Below are positions 1-7,269 of a DNA stretch of 64,000 bases, in pieces; positions within the stretch are counted from its first letter, which is position 1; each line of letters opens with the position of its first letter. A program made the position numbers and the translations under genes. The notes under the pieces are model-generated. The model was not told the DNA's origin. It searched no databases and saw nothing but the letters and a program-made list of their open reading frames with translations. This DNA comes from Brevibacillus sp. Lineage in GTDB: Bacteria > Bacillota > Bacilli > Brevibacillales > Brevibacillaceae. The stretch is from NCBI GenBank assembly GCA_017656235.1, contig JACDOF010000001.1, positions 124,001-188,000 of the forward strand, given 5' to 3'.

Positions 1-2
1 GG

Positions 3-224
3 GCGCGCAAACAGGACGACATTCGACTGGTGGAGTGCAGTGCGGCCATGACCGGGGAAGACTTTGGCTACTTTCTGGCGGAGATTCCCGGGTTTCTGTT
101 TTGGCTCGGTGCCGAAACCCCCTACGGATTGCATCACGCCAAAATCGAACCGAGTGAAAAGGCGATAGACGTGGCCATACGACTGGTGACGAGTTACTTC
201 ACCTGGATATCGTCACAGCGTTGA
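3..224 (+). CDS. N-acetyldiaminopimelate deacetylase, C-terminal part (partial)
   Basis: This is the 3' end of an M20-family amidohydrolase that enters the window from the left. The visible 73 residues include the family's metal-site segment MTGEDFGYFL and the end pattern SPYGLHHAK-like (here TPYGLHHAKIEPSEKA), which closely resemble B. subtilis YkuR. That enzyme removes the acetyl group from N-acetyl-LL-diaminopimelate in the acetylase branch of lysine and peptidoglycan precursor synthesis, in the cytoplasm. The reading frame is open to the window edge, so the start lies outside. No terminator follows directly; a repeat-rich gap begins after the stop. Confidence 0.85.
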   Translation, partial: ARKQDDIRLVECSAAMTGEDFGYFLAEIPGFLFWLGAETPYGLHHAKIEPSEKAIDVAIRLVTSYFTWISSQR

Positions 225-300
225 CGGGGGTACGTTTCGGACCGTCTCGGAAAGACAGGTCAAGCCCTGTTCCCGCCGCTCCTTTTGCATACAACAGACA

Positions 301-322
301 AAGGCATCCGCACCGGATGCCT
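301..322. repeat. Short hairpin, left copy of an identical 22-bp pair
   Basis: A perfect 9-bp inverted repeat (AGGCATCCG / CGGATGCCT, 3-nt loop) lies here. The whole 22 bp occurs again, unchanged and in the same direction, at 698-719. The two copies enclose the foldback repeat fragments at 350-671. On the minus strand the hairpin is followed by TTTGTCTG, so a weak terminator role is possible. Confidence 0.7.
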
Positions 323-349
323 CAGCATGTTGACAAAGGCGTTTTGATA

Positions 350-396
350 GGAAAATGGCGCTCTCCTGTCAGAACTCGCTTTGTATTGATTCTGAA
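350..396 (-). repeat. Fragment of foldback repeat family 2 (end piece)
   Basis: The segment GGAAAATGGCGCTCTCCTG and the bases that follow match the conserved outer end of family 2, seen in full at 28190-28435 and 39466-39722. Only one arm is present. The partner arm and the middle are missing, so this copy cannot fold into the long hairpin. It lies next to a family 1 copy, as at the other composite sites. Confidence 0.65.
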
Positions 397-468
397 GTAT
401 GTATCGGCACTTCGGGCAAACAGGGGACATAGGGTGCCGAGAGTGAGTTTCAAAGCTTTCGCATGGGA

Positions 469-671
469 CGAGTGCGGGCGTTTTTCGCCAGCGAGCGGTT
501 TGGCCAACCTGCCAGCGAAACGACGTATCCGCAGGGAATTTGCAGCGGCAACAGCATCACGACGGCAGCGGGCGGCGTTTTGCCGCTGCCCCTGCGGATC
601 GTCGTGAAGCGGTCCTGGACTGCTTCGTCGCTGGTTGGCCACCAGGAGTGAGCGCGAAAAACACCCACTCG
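469..671 (-). repeat. Foldback repeat family 1, copy A
   Basis: About 200 bp forms an imperfect palindrome along its length. The outer arms pair GAGTGCGGGCGTTTTTCGCC with the end near 650-671. The next arms pair GGTTTGGCCAACCTGCCAGC with the segment near 629-645, and the inner arms pair the ATCCGCAGGG region with CCCTGCGGAT near 590-600. It is the reverse complement of the copies at 9711-9915 and 27924-28129 with scattered substitutions. Apparent reading frames inside differ between copies and look like by-products of the palindrome. Confidence 0.85.
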
Positions 672-697
672 TATTCACGACACTTTGTCAGCAATCT

Positions 698-719
698 AAG
701 GCATCCGCACCGGATGCCT
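698..719. repeat. Short hairpin, right copy of an identical 22-bp pair
   Basis: This is identical over 22 bp to 301-322. It bounds the repeat cluster on its right side and is followed at once by a run of DnaA-box-like sites. Confidence 0.7.
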
Positions 720-724
720 GTTCT

Positions 725-776
725 TGTGGATAAGTTTTTGGTTGCTGCAGGGATGAGCTGTGGATACTGTGGATAG
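725..776 (+). promoter_or_regulatory. Cluster of three DnaA-box-like 9-mers
   Basis: Three same-direction 9-mers lie within 52 bp: TGTGGATAA (725-733), TGTGGATAC (759-767) and TGTGGATAG (768-776). The first is a perfect DnaA box (complement TTATCCACA); the other two differ at the last base. An AT-rich stretch follows. This could be a DnaA-binding regulatory or titration site. Neighbouring genes give no sign of a chromosome origin here. Confidence 0.4.
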
Positions 777-915
777 TGTTGAAAAAATATATCGGAAGTC
801 CCACAACTATTCCCGGTTTCGCGCGTATAAACAAAGAGAACATGTACGAGGGTTTAGCATGCAGGCATACGCTGAAACCCTCCGCTTCGGAATTCTGCAT
901 TTGGAGGAACTCGCC

Positions 916-1509
916 ATGAGGAAGAAAGCGCTGGGAGCCCTCACTGCCTTGATGATAGCCGGCTTGACGACGACAGCAAACGGAGACGGCATCGTGAAAG
1001 TGTCGATTGGCGGCGAAGTGCTTGGAGTGGATCTGCCGGCCTCAACTGTTCGTTCCGTTCAGGAAGTCGTGAGCAAAATGGGCGGATTTTCTGTTTACGA
1101 TAAAGAGGCAGGAAAACTATCGGTAGAGAAACCGGATGTCAATATCCTGATTGTAGAAGCAATCCAGAAAACGGCCAAAGGCGATATTGTATTCAGCAAT
1201 CCGATCGAGGGATGGCTGGACAAGGACATTCCGCGTAATTTTGGCGTTTTCGTGGAGGTTGACAACGCTCCCCCCTCGAAAGAATTAACCCTGAAACTGG
1301 TGTTGGTCGGACCGGACGGGAAAATCGTGGACGCCAAAGATCCGCGTAAGTTTGACACCAGTAACAAGCGAAGCTTTTATATTTCTCAACCGTTTATTTC
1401 CACAAAACTTGATCAATACGGCACGTACAAGGTGCAGTTGTTTATGAAGCGGGATGAAGTGTCTCCGTTTGTCATCGTTGGAGAAAATAGGTTTACGGTT
1501 GGAAGGTAA
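916..1509 (+). CDS. Secreted protein of unknown function
   Basis: The 197-residue product begins with a positively charged, hydrophobic signal peptide (MRKKALGALTALMIAGL, then TTTANG before a likely cleavage site), so it is probably exported. The mature part has no cysteines or repeats that I can name. Residues 30-70 (VSIGGEVLGVDLP to KLSVEKPDVNILIVE) have the flavour of a copper-amine-oxidase-like N-terminal domain, but this is weak. The ATG at 916 follows GGAGGA with good spacing; the frame stays open upstream to 760 without a better ribosome site. The gene stands alone after the repeat-rich gap. I do not recognise its function. Confidence 0.7.
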   Translation: MRKKALGALTALMIAGLTTTANGDGIVKVSIGGEVLGVDLPASTVRSVQEVVSKMGGFSVYDKEAGKLSVEKPDVNILIVEAIQKTAKGDIVFSNPIEGWLDKDIPRNFGVFVEVDNAPPSKELTLKLVLVGPDGKIVDAKDPRKFDTSNKRSFYISQPFISTKLDQYGTYKVQLFMKRDEVSPFVIVGENRFTVGR

Positions 1510-1594
1510 TCGGCTGACAACGGTTTCATCGGCTGCTGATCCGTGGTATAATGTAGGGGAAAGGATTTATCTTGGAAAGGAAAGATGAAGGCGA

Positions 1595-1957
1595 ATGAAG
1601 AAAAATCCCGCGCGATCATCGACAGATGAGGGCCCGAGTATACGGATCACTTGGCGAGACGATCAGTCAATCGTGGCCAAGTGGGAGATGACCGACGATT
1701 TCAGGCAGGTTGTAGAGCAGCATTTTTCGATGCCGTTTTCGGAACTGCCGCTGGTGTTGAGGCTGTACGACGTGACGGATCGGGGAGAGATTCGGGAAGA
1801 TGGGACCGACCTCTACACTGACTTTGACATCAACCATCTCTCGTCCGAATGGATTCTCTACGGCGTCTCTGCTGGTTTGACGTACCGGGTTGATCTTGGA
1901 ATTCGCATGCTGGACGGAAGATTTTATTCGCTGACGCGTTCTGAAGCAATTTCGTAA
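1595..1957 (+). CDS. DUF4912 family protein
   Basis: The 120-residue protein carries the typical DUF4912 pattern: an early tryptophan-rich strand (RITWRDDQSIVAKWEM), then LVLRLYDVT, a central FDIN segment, and a closing YRVDLGIRMLDGRFY. Members of this family are small beta-sandwich proteins found in many Firmicutes; their role is unknown. There is no signal peptide. A likely promoter -10 (TATAAT) lies at 1547-1552. A terminator-like hairpin at 1992-2026 suggests a single-gene unit. Confidence 0.7.
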   Translation: MKKNPARSSTDEGPSIRITWRDDQSIVAKWEMTDDFRQVVEQHFSMPFSELPLVLRLYDVTDRGEIREDGTDLYTDFDINHLSSEWILYGVSAGLTYRVDLGIRMLDGRFYSLTRSEAIS

Positions 1958-1991
1958 TCCTGCATGACCACTACCTTACAGAAGCAATACT

Positions 1992-2026
1992 GGCAGGCTC
2001 TGATTGGACAGGGTCTGCCTTTTTTG
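1992..2026 (+). terminator. Rho-independent terminator after the DUF4912 gene
   Basis: GGCAG and CTGCC arms with partial inner pairing enclose a loop and are followed by TTTTTT. Confidence 0.6.
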
Positions 2027-2063
2027 TCTTTTATCGCTTGGGGCCAAAAACGCATCCATACAT

Positions 2064-2098
2064 GCAAAAGACGGTCGATGCATGCGCATGGACCGTCC
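2064..2098 (-). terminator. Rho-independent terminator for the minus-strand DUF1885 gene
   Basis: Read on the minus strand, GGACGGTC pairs with GACCGTC and is followed by TTTTG, just downstream of the stop at 2114. Confidence 0.6.
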
Positions 2099-2113
2099 GC
2101 TTTATGAGATCGA

Positions 2114-2542
2114 TTATGGCTTCCGTGGCTGAAAGTATTGAATACGGCCATTGAAGAGGTGAAGTTCTGCCTTAAACTCTTTCGCCAAAAAGCGACAAAA
2201 CTCGTTCGCCTTGCTCTTGTCCCCATGCGTGGCCGATTCCGGCAGGGAAACCTGGATGTAGTGTCTTTCGGTACCGTCTTCAACCTTGCTGCCTACACCC
2301 ATGATCATGTATTTGTAGGACTTGGGGTCTTTTCCCTTCAGGAGAAACCAGGAATCTTTCCCTTCTTCCGTTTCCTCGATCGTATAGGGAAATGCTGCTT
2401 CGGCGTATGACCATCCAAGTTGTTCGCCGGTTTTTTTGGTCATTTCTATGTAGCGCCCCAGCTTGGCTTTCACATCGTCTACGGTTGCCCGGGAGATGGT
2501 TGAACCGTCTACAAAGTAGATGTAGGCTGATTGCAGGTTCAC
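2114..2542 (-). CDS. DUF1885-like conserved protein
   Basis: The 142-residue cytosolic protein contains AYIYFVDGSTI near its start, then KLGRYIEMTKKTGEQLGWSY and a hydrophobic LKGKDPKSYKYMIMGVG core. This resembles the DUF1885 proteins of Bacillaceae, whose function is unknown. I chose the GTG at 2542 because AGGAG lies about 10 nt before it and because residues upstream of it lack family character; the frame itself stays open to 2602. A minus-strand terminator follows the stop. The family name is from memory of sequence pattern and is moderately sure. Confidence 0.65.
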   Translation of the reverse strand: MNLQSAYIYFVDGSTISRATVDDVKAKLGRYIEMTKKTGEQLGWSYAEAAFPYTIEETEEGKDSWFLLKGKDPKSYKYMIMGVGSKVEDGTERHYIQVSLPESATHGDKSKANEFCRFLAKEFKAELHLFNGRIQYFQPRKP

Positions 2543-2678
2543 GATAAGGTCACTCCTAATCTGACGAGATCCAACGTAATGCCTCAGTAAGAAGTGTAGC
2601 ACTCCCCATCTGCTTTGACAACTCTTACCTGCCTGTTGGAAAGGAGCGGGATTGCGAGATAGTGGATGGATAAAGCAT

Positions 2679-2707
2679 TTGCTTGTGTTTTCAGAAAAGT
2701 GTACAAT
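2679..2707 (+). promoter_or_regulatory. SigA-type promoter for the MarR-like regulator
   Basis: TTGCTT (2679-2684) and TACAAT (2702-2707) are separated by 17 bp, 60 bp ahead of the start at 2767. Confidence 0.55.
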
Positions 2708-2766
2708 GTAAAAAAATGTTTAACCTGTTTTAATAGAGAGAGAACTACGTGTGGGGAGTGTGCTGT

Positions 2767-3309
2767 ATGTCGGAGTCGGATGTACGACAAGTCTATGAAG
2801 CGTTAAACACGCTGCGAGCGATTTCTGTTGTCAACAAAGAAGATTGGGAACGTGCCGCAAAAGCAGTCGATCTCGATTCTTCCGTACAGGTAAACATCCT
2901 CTGGATCGTTTGCTGTTACGAAGGTGTACGGGTCACGCAAATTGCGGAGTGGACCTTCTGGCACCCTTCGTCAATCGTGATCCACATCAAAAAACTGATG
3001 GACAAAGGCCTGGTTACGATTGAGAAGTCGGATCTCGACGGAAGGGTGGTCAATGTCTACCCGACGGAGAAAGGCCGGCAGGTAATGGCGGCCAGCCGCA
3101 GCAGCGCGCCTTCCGTTTTCCGTCTGACGGCGGCGCTGGAGCAATTGCGGCAGCGATACAGCGATGGCGTGGTGGCCCTCTTTTTTGAATGCCTCGCGTT
3201 CCTGGCCGAGTCGTTGCATGGCAAGGAAAAAGTACGCTGGATCAAAGAAAGCGAGTGGCGTCTGGAGAGGGAAGCGGAAGTGCAGCCGCAGCAGTCGGCC
3301 CGAGGATAA
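2767..3309 (+). CDS. MarR-family regulator, Hpr/ScoC-like
   Basis: The 180-residue protein has a winged helix-turn-helix. Residues about 38-60 (VQVNILWIVCCYEGVRVTQIAEW) and about 60-95 (PSSIVIHIKKLMDKGLVTIEKSD, then DGRVVNVYPTEKG) match the recognition helix and wing of MarR proteins. The overall style (ILWI, IAEW, LMDKGLV) is closest to the Hpr/ScoC transition-state repressor, which controls protease and sporulation genes in B. subtilis. The ATG at 2767 follows GGGGAG; an upstream start at 2749 has no ribosome site. It is preceded by its own promoter at 2679. The target genes cannot be read from the sequence. Confidence 0.7.
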   Translation: MSESDVRQVYEALNTLRAISVVNKEDWERAAKAVDLDSSVQVNILWIVCCYEGVRVTQIAEWTFWHPSSIVIHIKKLMDKGLVTIEKSDLDGRVVNVYPTEKGRQVMAASRSSAPSVFRLTAALEQLRQRYSDGVVALFFECLAFLAESLHGKEKVRWIKESEWRLEREAEVQPQQSARG

Positions 3310-3417
3310 GGGAAGTATCACCAGTATAGGGCAAAGGTTGGAAATGACAGCCGACCATCTGTTATGGTAAACTTAAAAATAAGTGAATATTCCAAATTCA
3401 GATGGGAGGGGTATTTC

Positions 3418-3714
3418 ATGGACCGTTTTGAGAATCTGTATGACTTGAATGAAACGGCGAAGGTTCGTTTCATGGGATTCGCAACCGATAAGACGCGGTA
3501 CGACTTTGGCATCGTGTTCACGCACCGTTTCGATGGAAAACCGCTTGTCATTTGCATGCAAACGGGGCGGTCTACCCTTCTCGGTTCAGAAGACGTGGGG
3601 AATCCGTCATACTTGCAGCAGGTCTTCCGCCTCTCCTGTCTTGAGGAAGCGGATCAGTTGTCAGAATATCTTCAGGAGCATCTGCCGCCGCTGCCCTATG
3701 AGGAACAATACTAA
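3418..3714 (+). CDS. DUF3055 family protein
   Basis: The 98-residue protein starts with FENLYDLNETAKVRFMGFAT, followed by TRYDFGIVFT and ICMQTGRSTLLGSEDVG. This run is characteristic of the DUF3055 family of Bacillales, which has no known function. A strong ribosome site (GGGAGGGG) precedes the ATG. It is followed by a terminator at 3740 and forms a single-gene unit between the Hpr-like regulator and a hydrolase. Confidence 0.75.
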   Translation: MDRFENLYDLNETAKVRFMGFATDKTRYDFGIVFTHRFDGKPLVICMQTGRSTLLGSEDVGNPSYLQQVFRLSCLEEADQLSEYLQEHLPPLPYEEQY

Positions 3715-3739
3715 TCGAATGCAACAGATGGTGTGACAG

Positions 3740-3767
3740 GAGCAGGAGTATGTTACTTCTGCTCTTT
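3740..3767 (+). terminator. Rho-independent terminator
   Basis: GAGCAGGAGTA pairs with TACTTCTGCTC (one G-U pair, 3-nt loop) and is followed by TTT. Confidence 0.65.
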
Positions 3768-3844
3768 CACTATGCTCTTCAATCATGTCCTTCCCCGTTT
3801 TTTTACAGCCTGCAAGCAGATGGGATGTTTAGGAGGAGACAAAG

Positions 3845-4684
3845 TTGGGTGTATTTCGTCGCAATTGGCCGGTGGCCGATGCAAAAGGTATTGTTGTATT
3901 GGTCCATGGAACGGCAGAACATTCCGGGCGCTACGAGCACGTGGCCGCGTATTTGAATCGCTGTGGTTACTCCGTGTATTCCGGAGACTTGCCTGGGTGG
4001 GGGCGTTCTACCGGACGAAAGGGTCACATTGCCGTGTTCCAGGATTATCTTGACGTTGTGGAAGGCTGGGTGAGCGATGCAGAGGGAGAAAAAAGATCCA
4101 CCGGTTGTTCTGTATACCTGATGGGACACAGTTTGGGCGGACTGATTGCAGTCCGCTTCATCCAGCGGTACGGCCAAAGGCACCTGTTGGATGGTTTGAT
4201 TCTTTCCTCACCCTGTCTCAAACTGCGAATTGTTCCTCCCGTCTGGAAGGTGCGGTTGGCTCAGACACTCAACCGGCTGTGGCCGACACTTCGTTTGTCC
4301 AATGAGATTGCACCTTGGCAGGTAACCCGCGATGAAGCCGTACGCGAGGCATATCAGACTGATCCGTTCGTTTACAACAAAGTGAGCGTGCGCTGGTTTT
4401 GCGAACTTCAGCAGGCGATGCAGGCTGCACTGGCGGAAGCAGACATGGTGACTCTGCCCCTGCTGGTTGTCCAGGCAGGGGACGATCAACTGGTCGACCC
4501 CGGCGGTGCGGAGCACTTCGTCAACCGTGCGGCAGCGGGTGACAAAACGTTTCGCCTGTTTCCCGAATTGTACCACGAAGTACTGAATGAACCGGAGCGG
4601 GAAATGGTGTTGGCTGAAATCGCGGACTGGCTGACCAGGCAGGAGAGGCTCCTTGGTAAATGTGACATACAATATGACTATTAA
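3845..4684 (+). CDS. Alpha/beta hydrolase, monoacylglycerol lipase-like
   Basis: The 279-residue protein has the serine-hydrolase triad of the lysophospholipase/monoglyceride lipase group: the nucleophile elbow GHSLGG (Ser96), an Asp near 214 in QAGDDQLVD, and His244 in LYHEVLNE. An oxyanion-region motif LVHGTAEHSGRY lies at residues 19-30. It probably hydrolyses short acyl esters or monoglycerides in the cytoplasm; the substrate is not clear. The start is TTG at 3845, set by AGGAGG a few bases upstream. The 3' end overlaps the upstream operator of the SR1 locus. Confidence 0.8.
   Translation: MGVFRRNWPVADAKGIVVLVHGTAEHSGRYEHVAAYLNRCGYSVYSGDLPGWGRSTGRKGHIAVFQDYLDVVEGWVSDAEGEKRSTGCSVYLMGHSLGGLIAVRFIQRYGQRHLLDGLILSSPCLKLRIVPPVWKVRLAQTLNRLWPTLRLSNEIAPWQVTRDEAVREAYQTDPFVYNKVSVRWFCELQQAMQAALAEADMVTLPLLVVQAGDDQLVDPGGAEHFVNRAAAGDKTFRLFPELYHEVLNEPEREMVLAEIADWLTRQERLLGKCDIQYDY
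4661..4671 (+). promoter_or_regulatory. CcpN-type operator, upstream box
   Basis: TGTGACATACA fits the CcpN consensus TRTGHYATAYW at every position. It lies inside the last codons of the hydrolase gene, upstream of the SR1 promoter. Confidence 0.55.
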
Positions 4685-4703
4685 ACAGATTTTTATTATC
4701 CTA

Positions 4704-4732
4704 TTGACTTAAATAGTATGTCATATTATCAT
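4704..4732 (+). promoter_or_regulatory. SR1 promoter
   Basis: TTGACT (4704-4709) and TATCAT (4727-4732) are 17 bp apart. A CcpN-type box covers the spacer and the start of the -10, so a bound repressor would block polymerase. Confidence 0.55.
4717..4727 (+). promoter_or_regulatory. CcpN-type operator, promoter box
   Basis: TATGTCATATT fits TRTGHYATAYW exactly. In B. subtilis CcpN represses sr1, gapB and pckA in the presence of sugar; here the box sits between the -35 and -10 of the SR1 promoter. Confidence 0.6.
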
Positions 4733-4792
4733 GAATACAGTACAATCATTTGGAATTGAGGGTATGAAGGAATGGCAGATGGGGGGACCTTG

Positions 4793-4921
4793 ATGGGAAC
4801 GATCGTATGCCAAAGCTGCGGTGTCATCATCGACCACTTTGAGTCGCAGCAGGTGAAAACCCTGTACGGCGTATGCGACTGCACCTGCAAACAGACAGAA
4901 AAGAACGACAAGGACGAATAG
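4793..4921 (+). CDS. GapA-binding peptide SR1P
   Basis: The 42-residue peptide begins MGTIVCQSCGVIIDHFE and continues with TLYGVCDCTC, matching the SR1P family pattern (MGTIVCQ-C, D-FE, LYG-C). In B. subtilis the peptide binds glyceraldehyde-3-phosphate dehydrogenase GapA and aids RNA turnover. The four to five cysteines could hold a metal. The ATG at 4793 follows GGGGGA. Gene order supports the call: SR1 lies near speA and yktB in B. subtilis, as here. The C-terminal tail is lysine- and aspartate-rich (TEKNDKDE). Confidence 0.85.
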   Translation: MGTIVCQSCGVIIDHFESQQVKTLYGVCDCTCKQTEKNDKDE

Positions 4922-4946
4922 ACGCGCTGTGTGGCGCGTTTTTTTA
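4922..4946 (+). terminator. Rho-independent terminator of SR1
   Basis: ACGCGC pairs with GCGCGT around a 6-nt loop and is followed by seven T residues. Confidence 0.75.
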
Positions 4947-5132
4947 TTGCGGCCGTTCGTAAACATTGGCTTTTCAGTAAAAGTCAGTTATTATGAATAA
5001 AGAGTGAGGGGACAGTCTTGTTGCTGTGAAAGCGCGCCCTGACAGAAGAAAAAGACCTTACATAGATGGATGATACGGGAATGAACTTTGCTCAGGAGAG
5101 CGTGCTACCAATAATGGGAGGGGAAATCTGAC

Positions 5133-7232
5133 ATGCTGAAAAAGAACGTCCGTGGATGGCTGACGGCAGCGCTGTTGGCCTCGTCGTTTTGGATTGCGCC
5201 GGCAGTACAGGCGGAGTCGATCGGTCGGGAAGTAGAGATTAAACCCACTCTGCCGATACCTTCAAACGACGGCATCGACCTGTCACGTGATTACGCTGTG
5301 TGGCTTTACGATAACGACGAGAGCCATGCAATCATCGTCTACGACCTGGACGACGAGCAGGTATTGACAAAAATCGCCGCAAGCGGCGCTCGCAAGGCAT
5401 CACCCAAAGTAGACGGCGATTATGTGGTCTGGATCGATTATCGTCGGGGCGACGGGGATGTGTACCTGTACGATCTGGATGACGATCGGGAGACGCGCAT
5501 CACAACTGGTGATATCAAACCGGTTGAACTGGAGATTGAGGGAGATACGATCGTTTGGACAGGCGAGCATGAGGACATGAGGGATGTCTACGCCTACAGC
5601 ATGAAATCAGGCAAGACCAGACAGCTTTCCTGGAGCGGATCAGCCAGTCATCCCACCGTGTACGGATCCTATGTGGCCTGGGAAGACCATCGCAATGGAC
5701 ATGCTGACATCTACGCGTACGATTTGTCCGCAGACAGGGAAATGCGCGTCACGACCAACTCGGATGATCAGACAAAACCCTCGCTCTACGGCAGCGAGGT
5801 TGTTTATGAGGATGATCGGCACGGCACAATTGAACTGTACATATACGATTTAAAGAAACAAGATGAAGACCGGTTGACAGACGGCAATGACGACAGGCAA
5901 AATCCCAGGTTTTACGGAGATTATATCGTATACGAAAACGATGGAGACTTGGAATACATCGAAGTGGATGACGACAGATCGGAACGGATCGCACGCAATT
6001 TTGAAAGCAAGATCGGGTTCGGCCATTATGATGAATTCGTCCTGTTTGCCAAAGAAGATTCGGAAGGAAACCCGCGGCTGTATCTGTACGACATCGATGA
6101 AGACGAAACCCTGACGCTGGAAAGAAACGGCGAGCCCAGTGAACCGGACGCTGACGACTGGCATGTGGTTTACATAAGCAAAGGCGAAGGAGTCGTCCTG
6201 TACAATGTGGAGACAAAAGAATCGGAGGTCATCTCTGCGCCTGAACAGGACCCGTCCCGTCCACTGGTAAGCGGGAACTGGGTGGTGTACTACGATGAAG
6301 ACGAGGACGCCCTGTACTCGTACAACATCACGACCGGCAAGCGGAAACAGGTGACGGACGAAGACGAAGCGTCTGACACCTTGTACGAGCTGTATGGAAA
6401 CCAACTGGTCTGGGTGGATGACGACAGGATTTATCTGACCAATCTGTCCACGGGTGACACCATAAAGATTGACGATTTGTCAAGAGCACCGCGCAATCTG
6501 GATATTAACAGCGAGTACATTTTGTGGACGACGAATGAAACCGGGTATGATAGCGAGATCTATCTCTATGACCTGAAAAAGGGAAGAGATACACGAATCC
6601 ATCGTGGACAAGCGCTGGATGCACATTTGGGCGACGACTTCGTCATCTGGAGTGAACGGGAAAGCGAAAGATGGAATCTGTATTATTACGACCTGGATCG
6701 GGAGAGAATCTACTCGTTGTTTGGAAACGCGCCCGGTGACCAGGAAAAGCCGCAGGCATCGCGCAACGCGATCATCTACCAGGACAACAGCAGGGCTGAT
6801 AAAGGGGAATACTTCTATCAGCTTTACGATATGGAAGAACATGATTACATTTCAACCCTTTCCGAAGAGGCGAAGCCGAGTGATCTGCGAATGGGCGGCA
6901 ACCGTATTGTCTGGGTGGACGAACGGGATGATACGGAGACCCTTTACATGATGGCTTTTGCCCAACCCAGCAAGGAGAAGCCGGAAGAGGAGCCGGAAGG
7001 GCCGGGGGATGGCGAAGAAGGAGAGTACAAGTTCTGGGATGTTGTTGCCGGCGGCAAACTGGTTGACATCGTTAACAGCAACCCTTGGGACAAGATCTAT
7101 TTTGTGTTCTATGCAGATTCCAAAGATGAGTTTGAGATCTCCCTATACCAGTTCATCGATAATTCCAAAACGTATATTGAACACATAAATGACACTCCGA
7201 GAGACAACTTGTTGATCCGCGTTTACAAATAA
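5133..7232 (+). CDS. Secreted TolB-type beta-propeller protein
   Basis: The 699-residue protein has a signal peptide (residues 1-27, ending PAVQA) and about a dozen 40-50-residue repeats of the form YVVWIDYRRGDGDVYLYDLDD or YIVYENDGD. Each repeat carries a VVW/VVY strand and a YLYDL strand. These are TolB/WD40-like propeller blades, probably forming one or two propellers outside the cell. It is very acidic. A proline- and glutamate-rich linker (about residues 609-628) leads to a small C-terminal domain of about 70 residues. The gene has its own GGGAGGGG ribosome site and a strong terminator. A binding role on the cell surface is likely; the ligand is unknown. Confidence 0.75.
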   Translation: MLKKNVRGWLTAALLASSFWIAPAVQAESIGREVEIKPTLPIPSNDGIDLSRDYAVWLYDNDESHAIIVYDLDDEQVLTKIAASGARKASPKVDGDYVVWIDYRRGDGDVYLYDLDDDRETRITTGDIKPVELEIEGDTIVWTGEHEDMRDVYAYSMKSGKTRQLSWSGSASHPTVYGSYVAWEDHRNGHADIYAYDLSADREMRVTTNSDDQTKPSLYGSEVVYEDDRHGTIELYIYDLKKQDEDRLTDGNDDRQNPRFYGDYIVYENDGDLEYIEVDDDRSERIARNFESKIGFGHYDEFVLFAKEDSEGNPRLYLYDIDEDETLTLERNGEPSEPDADDWHVVYISKGEGVVLYNVETKESEVISAPEQDPSRPLVSGNWVVYYDEDEDALYSYNITTGKRKQVTDEDEASDTLYELYGNQLVWVDDDRIYLTNLSTGDTIKIDDLSRAPRNLDINSEYILWTTNETGYDSEIYLYDLKKGRDTRIHRGQALDAHLGDDFVIWSERESERWNLYYYDLDRERIYSLFGNAPGDQEKPQASRNAIIYQDNSRADKGEYFYQLYDMEEHDYISTLSEEAKPSDLRMGGNRIVWVDERDDTETLYMMAFAQPSKEKPEEEPEGPGDGEEGEYKFWDVVAGGKLVDIVNSNPWDKIYFVFYADSKDEFEISLYQFIDNSKTYIEHINDTPRDNLLIRVYK

Positions 7233-7237
7233 GTTTA

Positions 7238-7268
7238 AAGCAGGCAGGAGACGTTCTCCTGCCTGCTT
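7238..7268. terminator. Strong hairpin terminator between convergent genes
   Basis: A perfect 14-bp stem (AAGCAGGCAGGAGA and its complement) with a 3-nt loop lies between the converging genes ending at 7232 and 7270. T- and A-rich flanks allow use from either side. Confidence 0.75.
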
Positions 7269-7269
7269 C

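Larger units (their letters stand above)
4739..4946 (+). ncRNA. SR1-like dual-function small RNA
   Basis: A transcript from the promoter at 4704-4732 to the terminator ending at 4946 would be about 208 nt, close to the roughly 200 nt of B. subtilis SR1. It contains the SR1P reading frame. In B. subtilis the RNA also base-pairs with ahrC mRNA. I cannot test that pairing here, so only the peptide, promoter, operators and terminator support the call. Confidence 0.6.

Noticed and set aside
221-678. Overlapping open frames on both strands with recurring residues such as AFFASERFGQPASETTYPQG
   Set aside because: They lie inside the foldback repeats. The same residues recur in different frames at other copies because the DNA repeats, and no ribosome sites precede them.
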